From the NCBI GenBank assembly GCA_029976805.1, contig JAPOLY010000028.1, positions 1 through 34,366 on the forward strand: a DNA stretch of 34,366 nucleotides. Direction: 5' to 3'. The translations under genes were made by a program, and so were the position numbers. The DNA comes from a bacterium. Its GTDB lineage: Bacteria > Planctomycetota > UBA8108 > UBA1146. Below the pieces are notes generated by a model. It had not been told where the DNA came from and made no database searches. It saw only the letters and a list, made by a program, of their open reading frames with translations. Positions within the stretch are counted from its first letter, which is position 1; each line of letters starts with the position of its first letter. Of this stretch, positions 24,974-31,878 are shown piece by piece.

Positions 24974-25376
24974 TCTTCATCTCTCCTTACAAAGCAGTCC
25001 GAATCCAGCAGTCGATCACACATTCAATTGTTCAGGGCGGGGACTCCACCCTTCGCAGAAACCGTTTCCTGTCAGAATCTCTTCTGAAGGAAGGGCTCTC
25101 TCAATCTGTCACGACAAACTGGACCGACCTGGCGGATTCAGTAGAAGGCTCTTTGGGCCGCCATCCCGGCAGTCTGCGCTGGTACGCAGGCTGGCCCGGA
25201 GACCGGATCGGCAAAAAGGGAAGGTACCCTCTCAGGGTATGGGGATGCAACCACATGAGTACAAAGGAAAGCCCTCTTCCAAGGGCCGGAAACCCTCCTC
25301 AGAGACATTTGGGCCTCAGAGCACAGCGTTACAGAGATAATGGACACCGGGTTACCGGGAAACCTGAGGTCCCGGA
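24974..25376. other. Non-coding 0.4-kb gap with several GC-rich hairpins
   Basis: This gap separates the PcnB gene from the lipoprotein gene downstream. No protein-like frame is seen. It contains GGGCC...GGCCC (25155-25197) enclosing two further hairpins (GCC-ATCCC-GGC and CTGCG-CTGGTA-CGCAG), a TACCCT/AGGGTA hairpin near 25224-25239 followed on the minus strand by CCTTCCCTTTTTGC, and two CCTCAGAG copies near 25297 and 25312. It may be a long structured leader of the lipoprotein gene. It matches no riboswitch or RNA family I recognise. Confidence 0.45.
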
Positions 25377-26987
25377 TCAGCCGTTCGGAGTGTCTTTGCG
25401 GGGTCTGCGGCGGCGCCTGCGCCGGCGTCGCCCGGTCCCTGCGGATTCACCCGTGGGTGAATCCCCCGTCTGAGATCTGTTTCCAGCGGGCTTCTGTCCT
25501 TCACCGACGGGGTGGGAAGATCTTCTCCCGGGGCCTTTCCCCTGCCCCCCTCGGGGTCTTCTTCTTTTGCGGGCCTGTTCCGGAGGATCTTCGAGCTCCA
25601 TTTTTCGGGAGCGGATCAACCACTCCCTGACCGCAGGCAACTCGGGCTGAAGCAGGTGTAAAACCTGCAGGGAATCTCTCAACCAATGCTTCCCCTGGAG
25701 AGCACTCGGAAGTTCATCCCAGCTGTCACAACCGGAGACACGGTGAAGTCCTCCCATCGCCGACCACAGACGATCCTCATCTTTTTTGTACACCTTGAGC
25801 TGCCGCAGAACCGGCTGCGTCAATTCCCTGAAAGCCGACTTCCTGTCACGGAAAGCTTTCAACTGCCCGACTTCTTCTTCTTCATAAACTTCACGAACGA
25901 AGGGACCGATCAGTGCAGCCAGAGCCTGATGGGGTCGAATCGGTTCACCGGCAGCAATTCCGGCATCGACTCTCTCGAGCAATTCGAGCCACTTCGATTC
26001 TTCCCCTTCTTCCTCGAGCCTCTCATGCAGATCAGGAATCAGTAACTCCAGAAAGCCCAACTTCAAAAGTTGTTGGAAATAGGCGGCGGCGCGACCCGAA
26101 ACCAGATCCTTGAGAAACTCTTCGAGCAATCGGGCCCGATTCGCCTTGAGAATCTCTTCCCTGTTTTCAATCAGGGCCTCGAGAGTCTCTTCGCCGATAC
26201 GGAAGCCGAGTCGGCTCGAGTGCCGAATCGCTCGCAGAAGACGGACCGGGTCCTCCCTGAATGAGTACTGCGGATCACCAATCATGCGTACGACACCCTG
26301 ACGCAGGTCGGTCACTCCCCCTACATAATCGAGGATCGAAAAGGTACCGATGTCGTAAAAGAGACCATTGATCGTCAAATCACGTCGACGTGCATCTTCT
26401 TCTGGAGTTCCGTAGACATTGTCGCGACGAATCAACTCTCCATCGCGAATCACCTCGTCCGCCCCTCCGGAAGAACGGAAGGTGGCGACTTCCAGAATCT
26501 TGTCGCGCCCGTAGTACAAATGCGCCAGTCGAAATCGTCGACCGATGATGCGGCAGTTGCGAAACAGTTTCTTGACCTGCTGGGGAGTGGCACTGGTCGC
26601 GATATCAAAATCCTTGGGAGCCTTGCCGATCAAAAGATCGCGAACCGCTCCGCCGACCAAAAAAGCCTTGTATCCATGGTCGTGAAGTCGATAGAGAGCC
26701 TTGAGTGCATCCCGGTCAATCTGCTTGCGTGAAAGTTCATGCTCATCACGGGTGTAGGTGCGGGACGGAGCCTGATCAGGATTCAACTCCTGGAACTCTC
26801 TGGATTCGGCCCCTTTGCCGTCGACGGTAGAAACGGTGCCAGGATCCTGAAGACTTTCGGCTTCCACCGAAAACTCCTCGCCCGGTTCCTCTTCGGGAGA
26901 GGAACCGCCAAAGAGTCCCGAAAGGAACCCCTTGCCAGGCTTTTTACCCTCCTCCGGGGAAGTGTCGTCATCACCGTGTATCGCCAA
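25377..26987 (-). CDS. pcnB: PcnB-type poly(A) polymerase / CCA-adding family nucleotidyltransferase
   Basis: A 536-residue class II nucleotidyltransferase. Residues about 1-85 are acidic and probably disordered. The catalytic head follows: FLVGGAVRDLLIGKAPKDFD with the two metal Asp residues, then IIGRRFRLAHLYYG, a motif typical of bacterial poly(A) polymerase I, and RRRDLTINGLFYD. The neck has YSFREDPVRLLRAIRHSSRL. The C-terminus is strongly basic (RKRRRPRGG and a final run of nine Arg), as expected for RNA binding. It probably adds A-tails that mark RNA for decay; CCA addition cannot be excluded because no separate CCA enzyme is in the window. The start is TTG 26987 after AAGGGG. It lies downstream of lexA across a 0.35-kb gap. 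Confidence 0.8.
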   Translation of the reverse strand: MAIHGDDDTSPEEGKKPGKGFLSGLFGGSSPEEEPGEEFSVEAESLQDPGTVSTVDGKGAESREFQELNPDQAPSRTYTRDEHELSRKQIDRDALKALYRLHDHGYKAFLVGGAVRDLLIGKAPKDFDIATSATPQQVKKLFRNCRIIGRRFRLAHLYYGRDKILEVATFRSSGGADEVIRDGELIRRDNVYGTPEEDARRRDLTINGLFYDIGTFSILDYVGGVTDLRQGVVRMIGDPQYSFREDPVRLLRAIRHSSRLGFRIGEETLEALIENREEILKANRARLLEEFLKDLVSGRAAAYFQQLLKLGFLELLIPDLHERLEEEGEESKWLELLERVDAGIAAGEPIRPHQALAALIGPFVREVYEEEEVGQLKAFRDRKSAFRELTQPVLRQLKVYKKDEDRLWSAMGGLHRVSGCDSWDELPSALQGKHWLRDSLQVLHLLQPELPAVREWLIRSRKMELEDPPEQARKRRRPRGGQGKGPGRRSSHPVGEGQKPAGNRSQTGDSPTGESAGTGRRRRRRRRRPRKDTPNG

Positions 26988-27221
26988 GGTGCCCCTTCTT
27001 CAATCCGCTGTCTCCGGTGAGCGGCCCTGCAGACCGGACGAATCGTCACCCACTCCGGAAACGGACCGTCAAGGATACTCAATCGGTCTCTTCAATCCAC
27101 GGGATCGCCATAAATGGCTTCTGGTGGACGATCCACTCTCCGAAATGAATGGGAGCCCCAATACAAAGGAAGCCGGGAGAAGCCCTCCCGGATCAACCGG
27201 GCATGGGCTCCTCCCGTTCAG

Positions 27222-27267
27222 GGGTAAGGAGTATGGGTAACGAGTATGGGTAACGAGTATCGGTAAG
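27222..27267. repeat. Tandem 13-bp repeat, 3.5 copies
   Basis: GAGTATGGGTAAC occurs at 27229-27241 and 27242-27254, then GAGTATCGGTAAG at 27255-27267 (two changes), preceded by a partial GGGTAAG at 27222-27228. The array is non-coding. It could be slippage-prone, or on the minus strand present repeated CATACT elements resembling -10 boxes. Confidence 0.85.
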
Positions 27268-27288
27268 AAGTGAATGGGGCGAGGTCAA

Positions 27289-27304
27289 ACTCCTGATCAG
27301 GAGT
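27289..27304. promoter_or_regulatory. 16-bp perfect palindrome, operator-like
   Basis: ACTCCTGATCAGGAGT is a perfect palindrome 30 bases downstream of the lexA stop and beside a minus-strand TTGACC. It suits a dimeric DNA-binding protein. No T-tract follows, so it is not a typical terminator. Which protein would bind is unknown. Confidence 0.5.
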
Positions 27305-27334
27305 CCACTTCACAGGTCACTTCATTCGATCTCT

Positions 27335-28006
27335 TCATGCCGTCAAGCCTCCTGGCCAGCCGGGATACTTGCGAACGACGCCCACAACGACGCCGCGAAC
27401 CTCGACATCACGGGCGAAGATCGGCTCCATCTCGGGATTGGACGGTTGCAGGCGAATCACCGCTTCACCGTCCTTCTCTTCGTGATACATCTTTTTCAGG
27501 GTCGCTTCTTCCATCTCTGAATCCTGGACGATGGCGACGACCATCTCACCATCGATCGCCTGGGTTCGGTGCTCGACGATCACCAGGTCTCCATCATGGA
27601 TGCCATCTCCGATCATCGAACTTCCACGAACTCTCAAGGCGTAGTGATCCTTGCCCATCGGCAACAGCTCAGCGAGATCGACCTGCTCAGTCCCCTCCAC
27701 CGCCTCGATCGGTTGACCCGCAGCGATACGGCCGAGAACCTGAACAGGCAGTTGACCCATCACAGAGGTTTCCGATCTCTCTTCCCGGGGAAGATAATCG
27801 GTATCCAGAATTTCAATCGCCCGGGACAGATGCGGTGTACGGCGAATCGCTCCACGCTCTTCCAGTCCCTTGAGGTGGCCATGAACGGTGACCTTCGTCA
27901 CTCCAAAAGCCTGGGCGACCTCTTCCAGGGTTGGCGAGGTGTTACGCTCCTGGAAAAAGCGCTGGAGAAACTCCATGATTTCCATTTGGCGATCGGTGTA
28001 GTACAC
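27335..28006 (-). CDS. lexA: LexA repressor, SOS response
   Basis: A 223-residue LexA. The N-terminal winged helix is MYYTDRQMEIMEFLQRFFQE, with SPTLEEVAQAFGVTKVTVHG as the recognition region. The self-cleavage bond is Ala96-Gly97 in GRIAAGQPIEA. The catalytic dyad is Ser130 in RGSSMIGDGI and Lys171 in ATLKKMY. RecA filaments on damaged DNA stimulate cleavage, which releases SOS genes. The start is GTG 28006 after AGGGGG. It lies 55 bases downstream of a tail-anchored unknown, so both may share a promoter near 28560-28740. I could not find a known LexA box; the operator in this lineage is unknown to me. Confidence 0.93.
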   Translation of the reverse strand: MYYTDRQMEIMEFLQRFFQERNTSPTLEEVAQAFGVTKVTVHGHLKGLEERGAIRRTPHLSRAIEILDTDYLPREERSETSVMGQLPVQVLGRIAAGQPIEAVEGTEQVDLAELLPMGKDHYALRVRGSSMIGDGIHDGDLVIVEHRTQAIDGEMVVAIVQDSEMEEATLKKMYHEEKDGEAVIRLQPSNPEMEPIFARDVEVRGVVVGVVRKYPGWPGGLTA

Positions 28007-28061
28007 GCTCAGCCCCCTGATCTTTCTTCGACGGTAGTCTTCTGTTTTTGGTTTTCGACTC

Positions 28062-28541
28062 TCAGGTACCCATGAAAAACATCACGGCCATGGACATAAT
28101 CCCCGCAGCCATCCACAACTGATCGACCCACTCCGATTCAGCCTGCTCTTCCGCAATCTCGGAAACCGGGCCGCCGTTTCCCGAATCGGGAATCACGGTC
28201 GCCGCTCCCTGGGCTCGGGCACTCTCCACTCTTTTCCATGCTCCGGTTGCACCCGACCAGTGGCGAGGGGCTTTCGGCAACTCCAGTGGCTCCTGTTTGA
28301 TTCTGTCAGAGGGGATCCGATCCAGATCCGTGGCCGATTCGTTCTGGGAAAAGATCTCCAGTTGAACCCTTTTGGGGGAGCGGGTTCCGGCAGAAGCTCC
28401 GCGGCGCTTTGCGGAACGGGCTTCAACGGCGGTGGTTTCAGTCCAAACTGCGGTGGTTTCGGCCTGAAAACAGGCTCCGCTGTTTTGGGTACTGCTGGCG
28501 GCCTTCGAGGTCGCGCTTTTCTGGATCAGCTTGGTTGCCAT
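28062..28541 (-). CDS. Tail-anchored protein of unknown function upstream of lexA
   Basis: A 159-residue protein with no recognisable domain. The first 60 residues are Ser/Thr/Ala-rich, with a duplicated ETTAV motif and a basic patch (RSAKRRGASAGTRSPKR). The middle is polar and charged. The last 20 residues (LWMAAGIMSMAVMFFMGT) form one membrane helix at the extreme C-terminus, so the body should face the cytoplasm. ATG 28541 follows AGAGG with 7-base spacing; the frame upstream covers a direct repeat and is unlikely to be coding. Being just upstream of lexA on the same strand, it may be under SOS control, like small division inhibitors found next to lexA in other bacteria, but there is no sequence support for that role. 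Confidence 0.65.
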   Translation of the reverse strand: MATKLIQKSATSKAASSTQNSGACFQAETTAVWTETTAVEARSAKRRGASAGTRSPKRVQLEIFSQNESATDLDRIPSDRIKQEPLELPKAPRHWSGATGAWKRVESARAQGAATVIPDSGNGGPVSEIAEEQAESEWVDQLWMAAGIMSMAVMFFMGT

Positions 28542-28906
28542 GGATTGGCCTCTTCTCTTCGTCGAAATCTGTCTGTCGAAATCTGTTTCGGGGAGTGACC
28601 ATGATCTGGTCGGTGTTCCTGTCCCGATGTCAGGGGGATTTTCGCCAAACAAAAGCCAAACATCAAGGGGATGTTAGGGTTCGGCAATTCACACTTAAAC
28701 TGTTTTGAAATAGTCACTTAACCAACATTATGCCGATAATGTCACCAAAAAATGTTCGGTTTTCTCTGCGGATTGTTCGGTCACCGCAGATCCATCCGCT
28801 TTCCCGATTCCCCCATGGATCTTTGGGAAGACCTCAAAATTTGGGTGTAGGGTGCCCGAAACCGTGGAAACTGAAACAAATCAGTTCCGCAGGAAGGTTG
28901 GCTGTC
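28542..28906. promoter_or_regulatory. Divergent regulatory region between the lexA pair and the TraB-like gene
   Basis: This 365-base region has no protein-like frame. Contents in order: a 12-bp direct repeat GTCGAAATCTGT (28561-28572, 28575-28586); a possible plus-strand promoter TTGAAA (28705-28710), 17 bases, TTATGC (28728-28733); an 18-bp inverted repeat ACATTAT-GCCG-ATAATGT (28725-28742) over that -10; two copies of TGTTCGGT (28753-28760, 28774-28781) 21 bp apart; and a leader hairpin near 28866-28888 just before the ribosome site of the TraB-like gene. The layout suggests regulated divergent transcription. Confidence 0.5.
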
Positions 28907-29929
28907 ATGTCGACATCCCCCCACCACTCTCTCTTCAGCAAATCATTGCCCTCTCGATTCGTGCTGGGCGCACTGATCTGCCTCGGTCTGGCCACCGCTT
29001 CCGGTCTGTTGCAGGGGACTTCTGCCACAGCAGCTCCGGTCGAGATCGGGAAAGCCGACGCCATTCAGGACTTCATTCGCTTCCTGAGAATGTCCGGTCC
29101 CAACGCTGAATTACAGACCTCCGTGACCACGTACCGAAACCCGCTGACAGACCAATTGGTCAGTCTGGTCGGAGTGGTTCACATCGGTGATCCCGGTTAC
29201 TTCCGCCGCATACAGCAGGAGCTCGACTCCTACGACCTGGTTCTCTATGAACTGGTCGGCGGACCCGCCCCCGGATCTCCTGAGGACGATGGTTCCCTTC
29301 CCACTGAAGAAGAGGGAGGGTCCGATCCCATGCTCGGAATGATCGGAATGCTGCAGTCCGGCATGACCGAGATGCTGGGACTCTCCCATCAGATGAACGG
29401 GATCGACTACACCCGCAGAAACTTGCGCCATGCCGATCTCGATTTTGAAGGTTTCAGCAAAGGACTCGCTGAGCGCGGCCTTTTCAATCTTGATCCCCTG
29501 TTGATTCTTCAGGGAATGGGATCGAGCACCTTTGACAGCCTCGCGATTCAGGCCGCATTGGCCAGTCGCGATGACCAGACCACCAACCGATTGCGCTGGA
29601 CGATGGGCAAAACGATGGCCCAGTCCGTGGGAGAAATGGCATTCCTGGGTGTCGAGGACATCGAGAGGCCAGAAGATCTGATTCTGGGATTGCGCAATGA
29701 TCGCGCATGGGAGATCTTCGAAAATTCCCTGAGCGAAAACTGGCGACGAACCGCCATCTTCTATGGTGCAGCGCACATGCCGGACCTTCGGCGCAGGCTG
29801 CTGGAGTCGGGGTGGATCCCCGAGGACATCTACTGGTTGGGTGCCTGGAAAATCCCTGCGCCCGTTGAAGAGCCCTCCACCGAGGGTTCGACCACTGAAA
29901 CCGAGTCGGCCCCCGCGGTCCGACTTTGA
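28907..29929 (+). CDS. TraB/GumN/Tiki-superfamily protein
   Basis: A 340-residue protein with an N-terminal hydrophobic segment (FVLGALICLGLATASGLLQG) that is a signal peptide or anchor. The Tiki/TraB fold is indicated by VSLVGVVHIGDPGYFRRIQQ followed by YDLVLYELVGG, and by a second motif IFYGAAHMPDLRRRLLESGW. In Tiki proteins such GxxH and E positions form a metallo-active site, but the bacterial function is mostly unknown. A low-complexity, Gly/Met-rich stretch (MLGMIGMLQSGMTEMLG) interrupts the domain. ATG 28907 follows AGGAAGG. The thiolase gene starts 14 bases after the stop, so they are probably co-transcribed. The ChaN-like lipoprotein at 11312 belongs to the same broad superfamily. 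Confidence 0.75.
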   Translation: MSTSPHHSLFSKSLPSRFVLGALICLGLATASGLLQGTSATAAPVEIGKADAIQDFIRFLRMSGPNAELQTSVTTYRNPLTDQLVSLVGVVHIGDPGYFRRIQQELDSYDLVLYELVGGPAPGSPEDDGSLPTEEEGGSDPMLGMIGMLQSGMTEMLGLSHQMNGIDYTRRNLRHADLDFEGFSKGLAERGLFNLDPLLILQGMGSSTFDSLAIQAALASRDDQTTNRLRWTMGKTMAQSVGEMAFLGVEDIERPEDLILGLRNDRAWEIFENSLSENWRRTAIFYGAAHMPDLRRRLLESGWIPEDIYWLGAWKIPAPVEEPSTEGSTTETESAPAVRL

Positions 29930-29943
29930 TTGGATACTGAAAC

Positions 29944-31206
29944 ATGAAACCTGCACGTCGCGTCACTGTTGCCGGAGGAGCCATCACCCCCTTCATTGGA
30001 AAGTTTCATCCGGATTTCATCTGGAAGAAGCACCCCGACTTCGGCAAGAAAGAGAACCCGACCCTCGAACAATACATCCATGAGGTCGCTGTCGAGGCTT
30101 GCAAGAATGTCGGTATCGATCCGGCTCTCGTCGACCGCGGATATGTCGGCAACTTTGTGGGAGAGCTCTTCTCCAATCAGGGACACCTGGGATCGATGGC
30201 CGCCGCTGCAGCAGAGGGCTTGACCTACACGCCCTTCACTCGTGTGGAGGGTGCCTGTGCTTCCGGTGGACTCGGAATTGCCGCGGGTGTGGATGCCATT
30301 CAGGCGGGTGCCGACATCGTTCTCGTCATCGGTGCAGAGGTTCAGACCACTCGCAATGCCAAGGAGGGTGCCGATTTCCTGGCCCGTGCTTCCCACTACG
30401 AAAAAGAGCGCGGACTGGACCCCTTCACCTTCCCGGCAATGTTCGCTCGCAGAACCAAGGCCTATTGCGAGCGCCACGGTGTAACTCCCGAAGCGTTGGC
30501 ACCCATCATCGCCAAGGCCTACGCCAATGCGAATCGTAACCCCAATGCCCACATGCGTGAGGTTCAAATGAGTGCCGAGCAGGCCGCACAGGCTTCCGAC
30601 AAGAATCCGTGCTTCCTCGACAATGAGGAATTGCATTCGTGGTTGCGAGTCGGTGACTGCTCTCAAGTTTCAGACGGTGGCTGTGCCATCATCTTATGCT
30701 CTGATGCAGGACTTGAAAAACTGGGAGAAACGGTCGGTGACCCGGTAGAGATTGTTGCCTGCGAAGTCGCTTGTGGTCCTCTGGGCCAGGTGGCGGACCT
30801 GACCAAAATGGACGTGACTGCCGCTGCCGCCAGCAAGGCCTACGCCTCCGCCGGCTGGAACGCGACCGACGTCGAAATCGCCGAAGTCCACGACTGCTTC
30901 AGCATCACGGAAGCCCTGATCTGTGAAGCTCTCGGCTTCTGCAAGGAAGGCGAAGGAACTCAGATCGCGGCCAATGGAGACACCTCTCTGGAAGGGCGTA
31001 TTCCCGTCAACACCGGAGGTGGCCTGATGGCTTTTGGTCACCCCGTGGGAGCCACTGGCGTCAAGCAGGCCTTTGAAGTCTTTCGCCAAATGAATGGTCT
31101 GTGTGGTGACTACCAGATGCAGAAAAAACCGACCCGCGGAATCTGCGCCAACATGGGAGGCGACGACCGGACTTCTGTCGTGACGCTGATGGAGAAGAAG
31201 TCATGA
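29944..31206 (+). CDS. Thiolase, SCP2/SCPx-like acetyl-CoA acyltransferase
   Basis: A 420-residue thiolase-superfamily protein. The nucleophile is Cys105 in RVEGACASGG. The later catalytic region has EVHDCFSITEALICE and NTGGGLMAFGHPVGATGVKQ, where the HDCF form in place of the common NEAF marks the SCP2-thiolase branch. Such enzymes cleave or make beta-ketoacyl-CoAs of unusual (branched, sterol-like) substrates; the actual substrate is unknown. The lid region (residues about 120-230) is complete, and the size fits the family (about 390-420). It lies 14 bases after the TraB-like gene and overlaps the nitroreductase by 4 bases (ATGA). Confidence 0.9.
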   Translation: MKPARRVTVAGGAITPFIGKFHPDFIWKKHPDFGKKENPTLEQYIHEVAVEACKNVGIDPALVDRGYVGNFVGELFSNQGHLGSMAAAAAEGLTYTPFTRVEGACASGGLGIAAGVDAIQAGADIVLVIGAEVQTTRNAKEGADFLARASHYEKERGLDPFTFPAMFARRTKAYCERHGVTPEALAPIIAKAYANANRNPNAHMREVQMSAEQAAQASDKNPCFLDNEELHSWLRVGDCSQVSDGGCAIILCSDAGLEKLGETVGDPVEIVACEVACGPLGQVADLTKMDVTAAAASKAYASAGWNATDVEIAEVHDCFSITEALICEALGFCKEGEGTQIAANGDTSLEGRIPVNTGGGLMAFGHPVGATGVKQAFEVFRQMNGLCGDYQMQKKPTRGICANMGGDDRTSVVTLMEKKS

Positions 31207-31847
31207 GTCGGCCCTCACTCCCGGTCAATGAAGCCATCGAACTGCGACGATCGACCAAGGATTTCAACGATACTCCCATCGATCCGGAGGTTCTCGATGA
31301 GATCCTCCGCCTGACAGTTGCGGCACCCTCTTCCTGGAATCTGCAACCGTGGCGCATCGTCGTCATCGATCAGGCTGAAGACCGGGAGAAACTGCACGCC
31401 GCCTGTTTCAACCAGAGACAGGTTCTGGAAGCTCCGGTGACCCTCGTCTTTGCGGTCGATCACCAGGCCTGGAAAGATGACATGGAACGTGTCATCGAGC
31501 AGGCCCGCGAGCGTGATGCGTGGCCCGACAGTTACTGCGAGATTGCCCGCCAGGCGATTCCGGGAGGTCAAACGGCGCTGGAGAAAGCAGGACTCCTGCG
31601 GGAATATGCGGTCAAGGATGCGATGATTGCTGCGACGCACAGCGTGCTGGCAGCCACTGGCATGGGACTGAAAACCACCTTCATGAATGGTTGGATGGAA
31701 CCTGCAGTCAAGGAAGTGATCGGAGCCGGAGATCGGGAAGAAATTTCCATCGCGGTTTTGGTCACCCTGGGTCATGCCGATGAGGTTTTGCCCAACCCAG
31801 GCAGACTCCCTGCGGACAAGACGGTGTATCGCCACCGGCTCGCCTGA
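31203..31847 (+). CDS. Nitroreductase-family flavoprotein
   Basis: A 214-residue nitroreductase. The N-terminal pattern AIELRRSTKDFND and the FMN-binding RLTVAAPSSWNLQPWRIVVI are characteristic, with the second flavin contact region near VKDAMIAATHSVLAATGMGL. These enzymes bind FMN and reduce nitro compounds, quinones or enones with NAD(P)H; the natural substrate is unknown. The ATG overlaps the thiolase stop (ATGA), so the pair is translationally coupled, and reduction of an acyl-chain intermediate is one possible shared role. It converges on the PilZ gene with 31 bases between the stops. Confidence 0.88.
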   Translation: MSRPSLPVNEAIELRRSTKDFNDTPIDPEVLDEILRLTVAAPSSWNLQPWRIVVIDQAEDREKLHAACFNQRQVLEAPVTLVFAVDHQAWKDDMERVIEQARERDAWPDSYCEIARQAIPGGQTALEKAGLLREYAVKDAMIAATHSVLAATGMGLKTTFMNGWMEPAVKEVIGAGDREEISIAVLVTLGHADEVLPNPGRLPADKTVYRHRLA

Positions 31848-31878
31848 AGCCCCATACAACAGACTCTCTCGAGAGGGA

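Larger units (their letters stand above)
26988..27334. other. Non-coding gap between lexA and pcnB with repeats and palindromes
   Basis: No protein-like frame is visible. The gap contains three and a half tandem 13-bp units (27222-27267), a 16-bp perfect palindrome (27289-27304) and a hairpin CCGGGAG-AAGCC-CTCCCGG (27173-27191). On the minus strand TTGACC lies directly beside the palindrome (27288-27283) and could be a -35 element, but the -10 is weak. It probably carries the lexA 3' end and the pcnB promoter. Confidence 0.45.

Noticed and set aside
25138..25376. Possible SRP RNA, 6S RNA or riboswitch
   Set aside because: None of the conserved cores (for example GGAAGGAAGCAG of SRP RNA or the GCCACTG of cobalamin switches) is present; kept only as an unassigned structured region.
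27222..27267. Possible CRISPR array
   Set aside because: The units are 13 bp and directly tandem with no spacers, and no cas gene is present.
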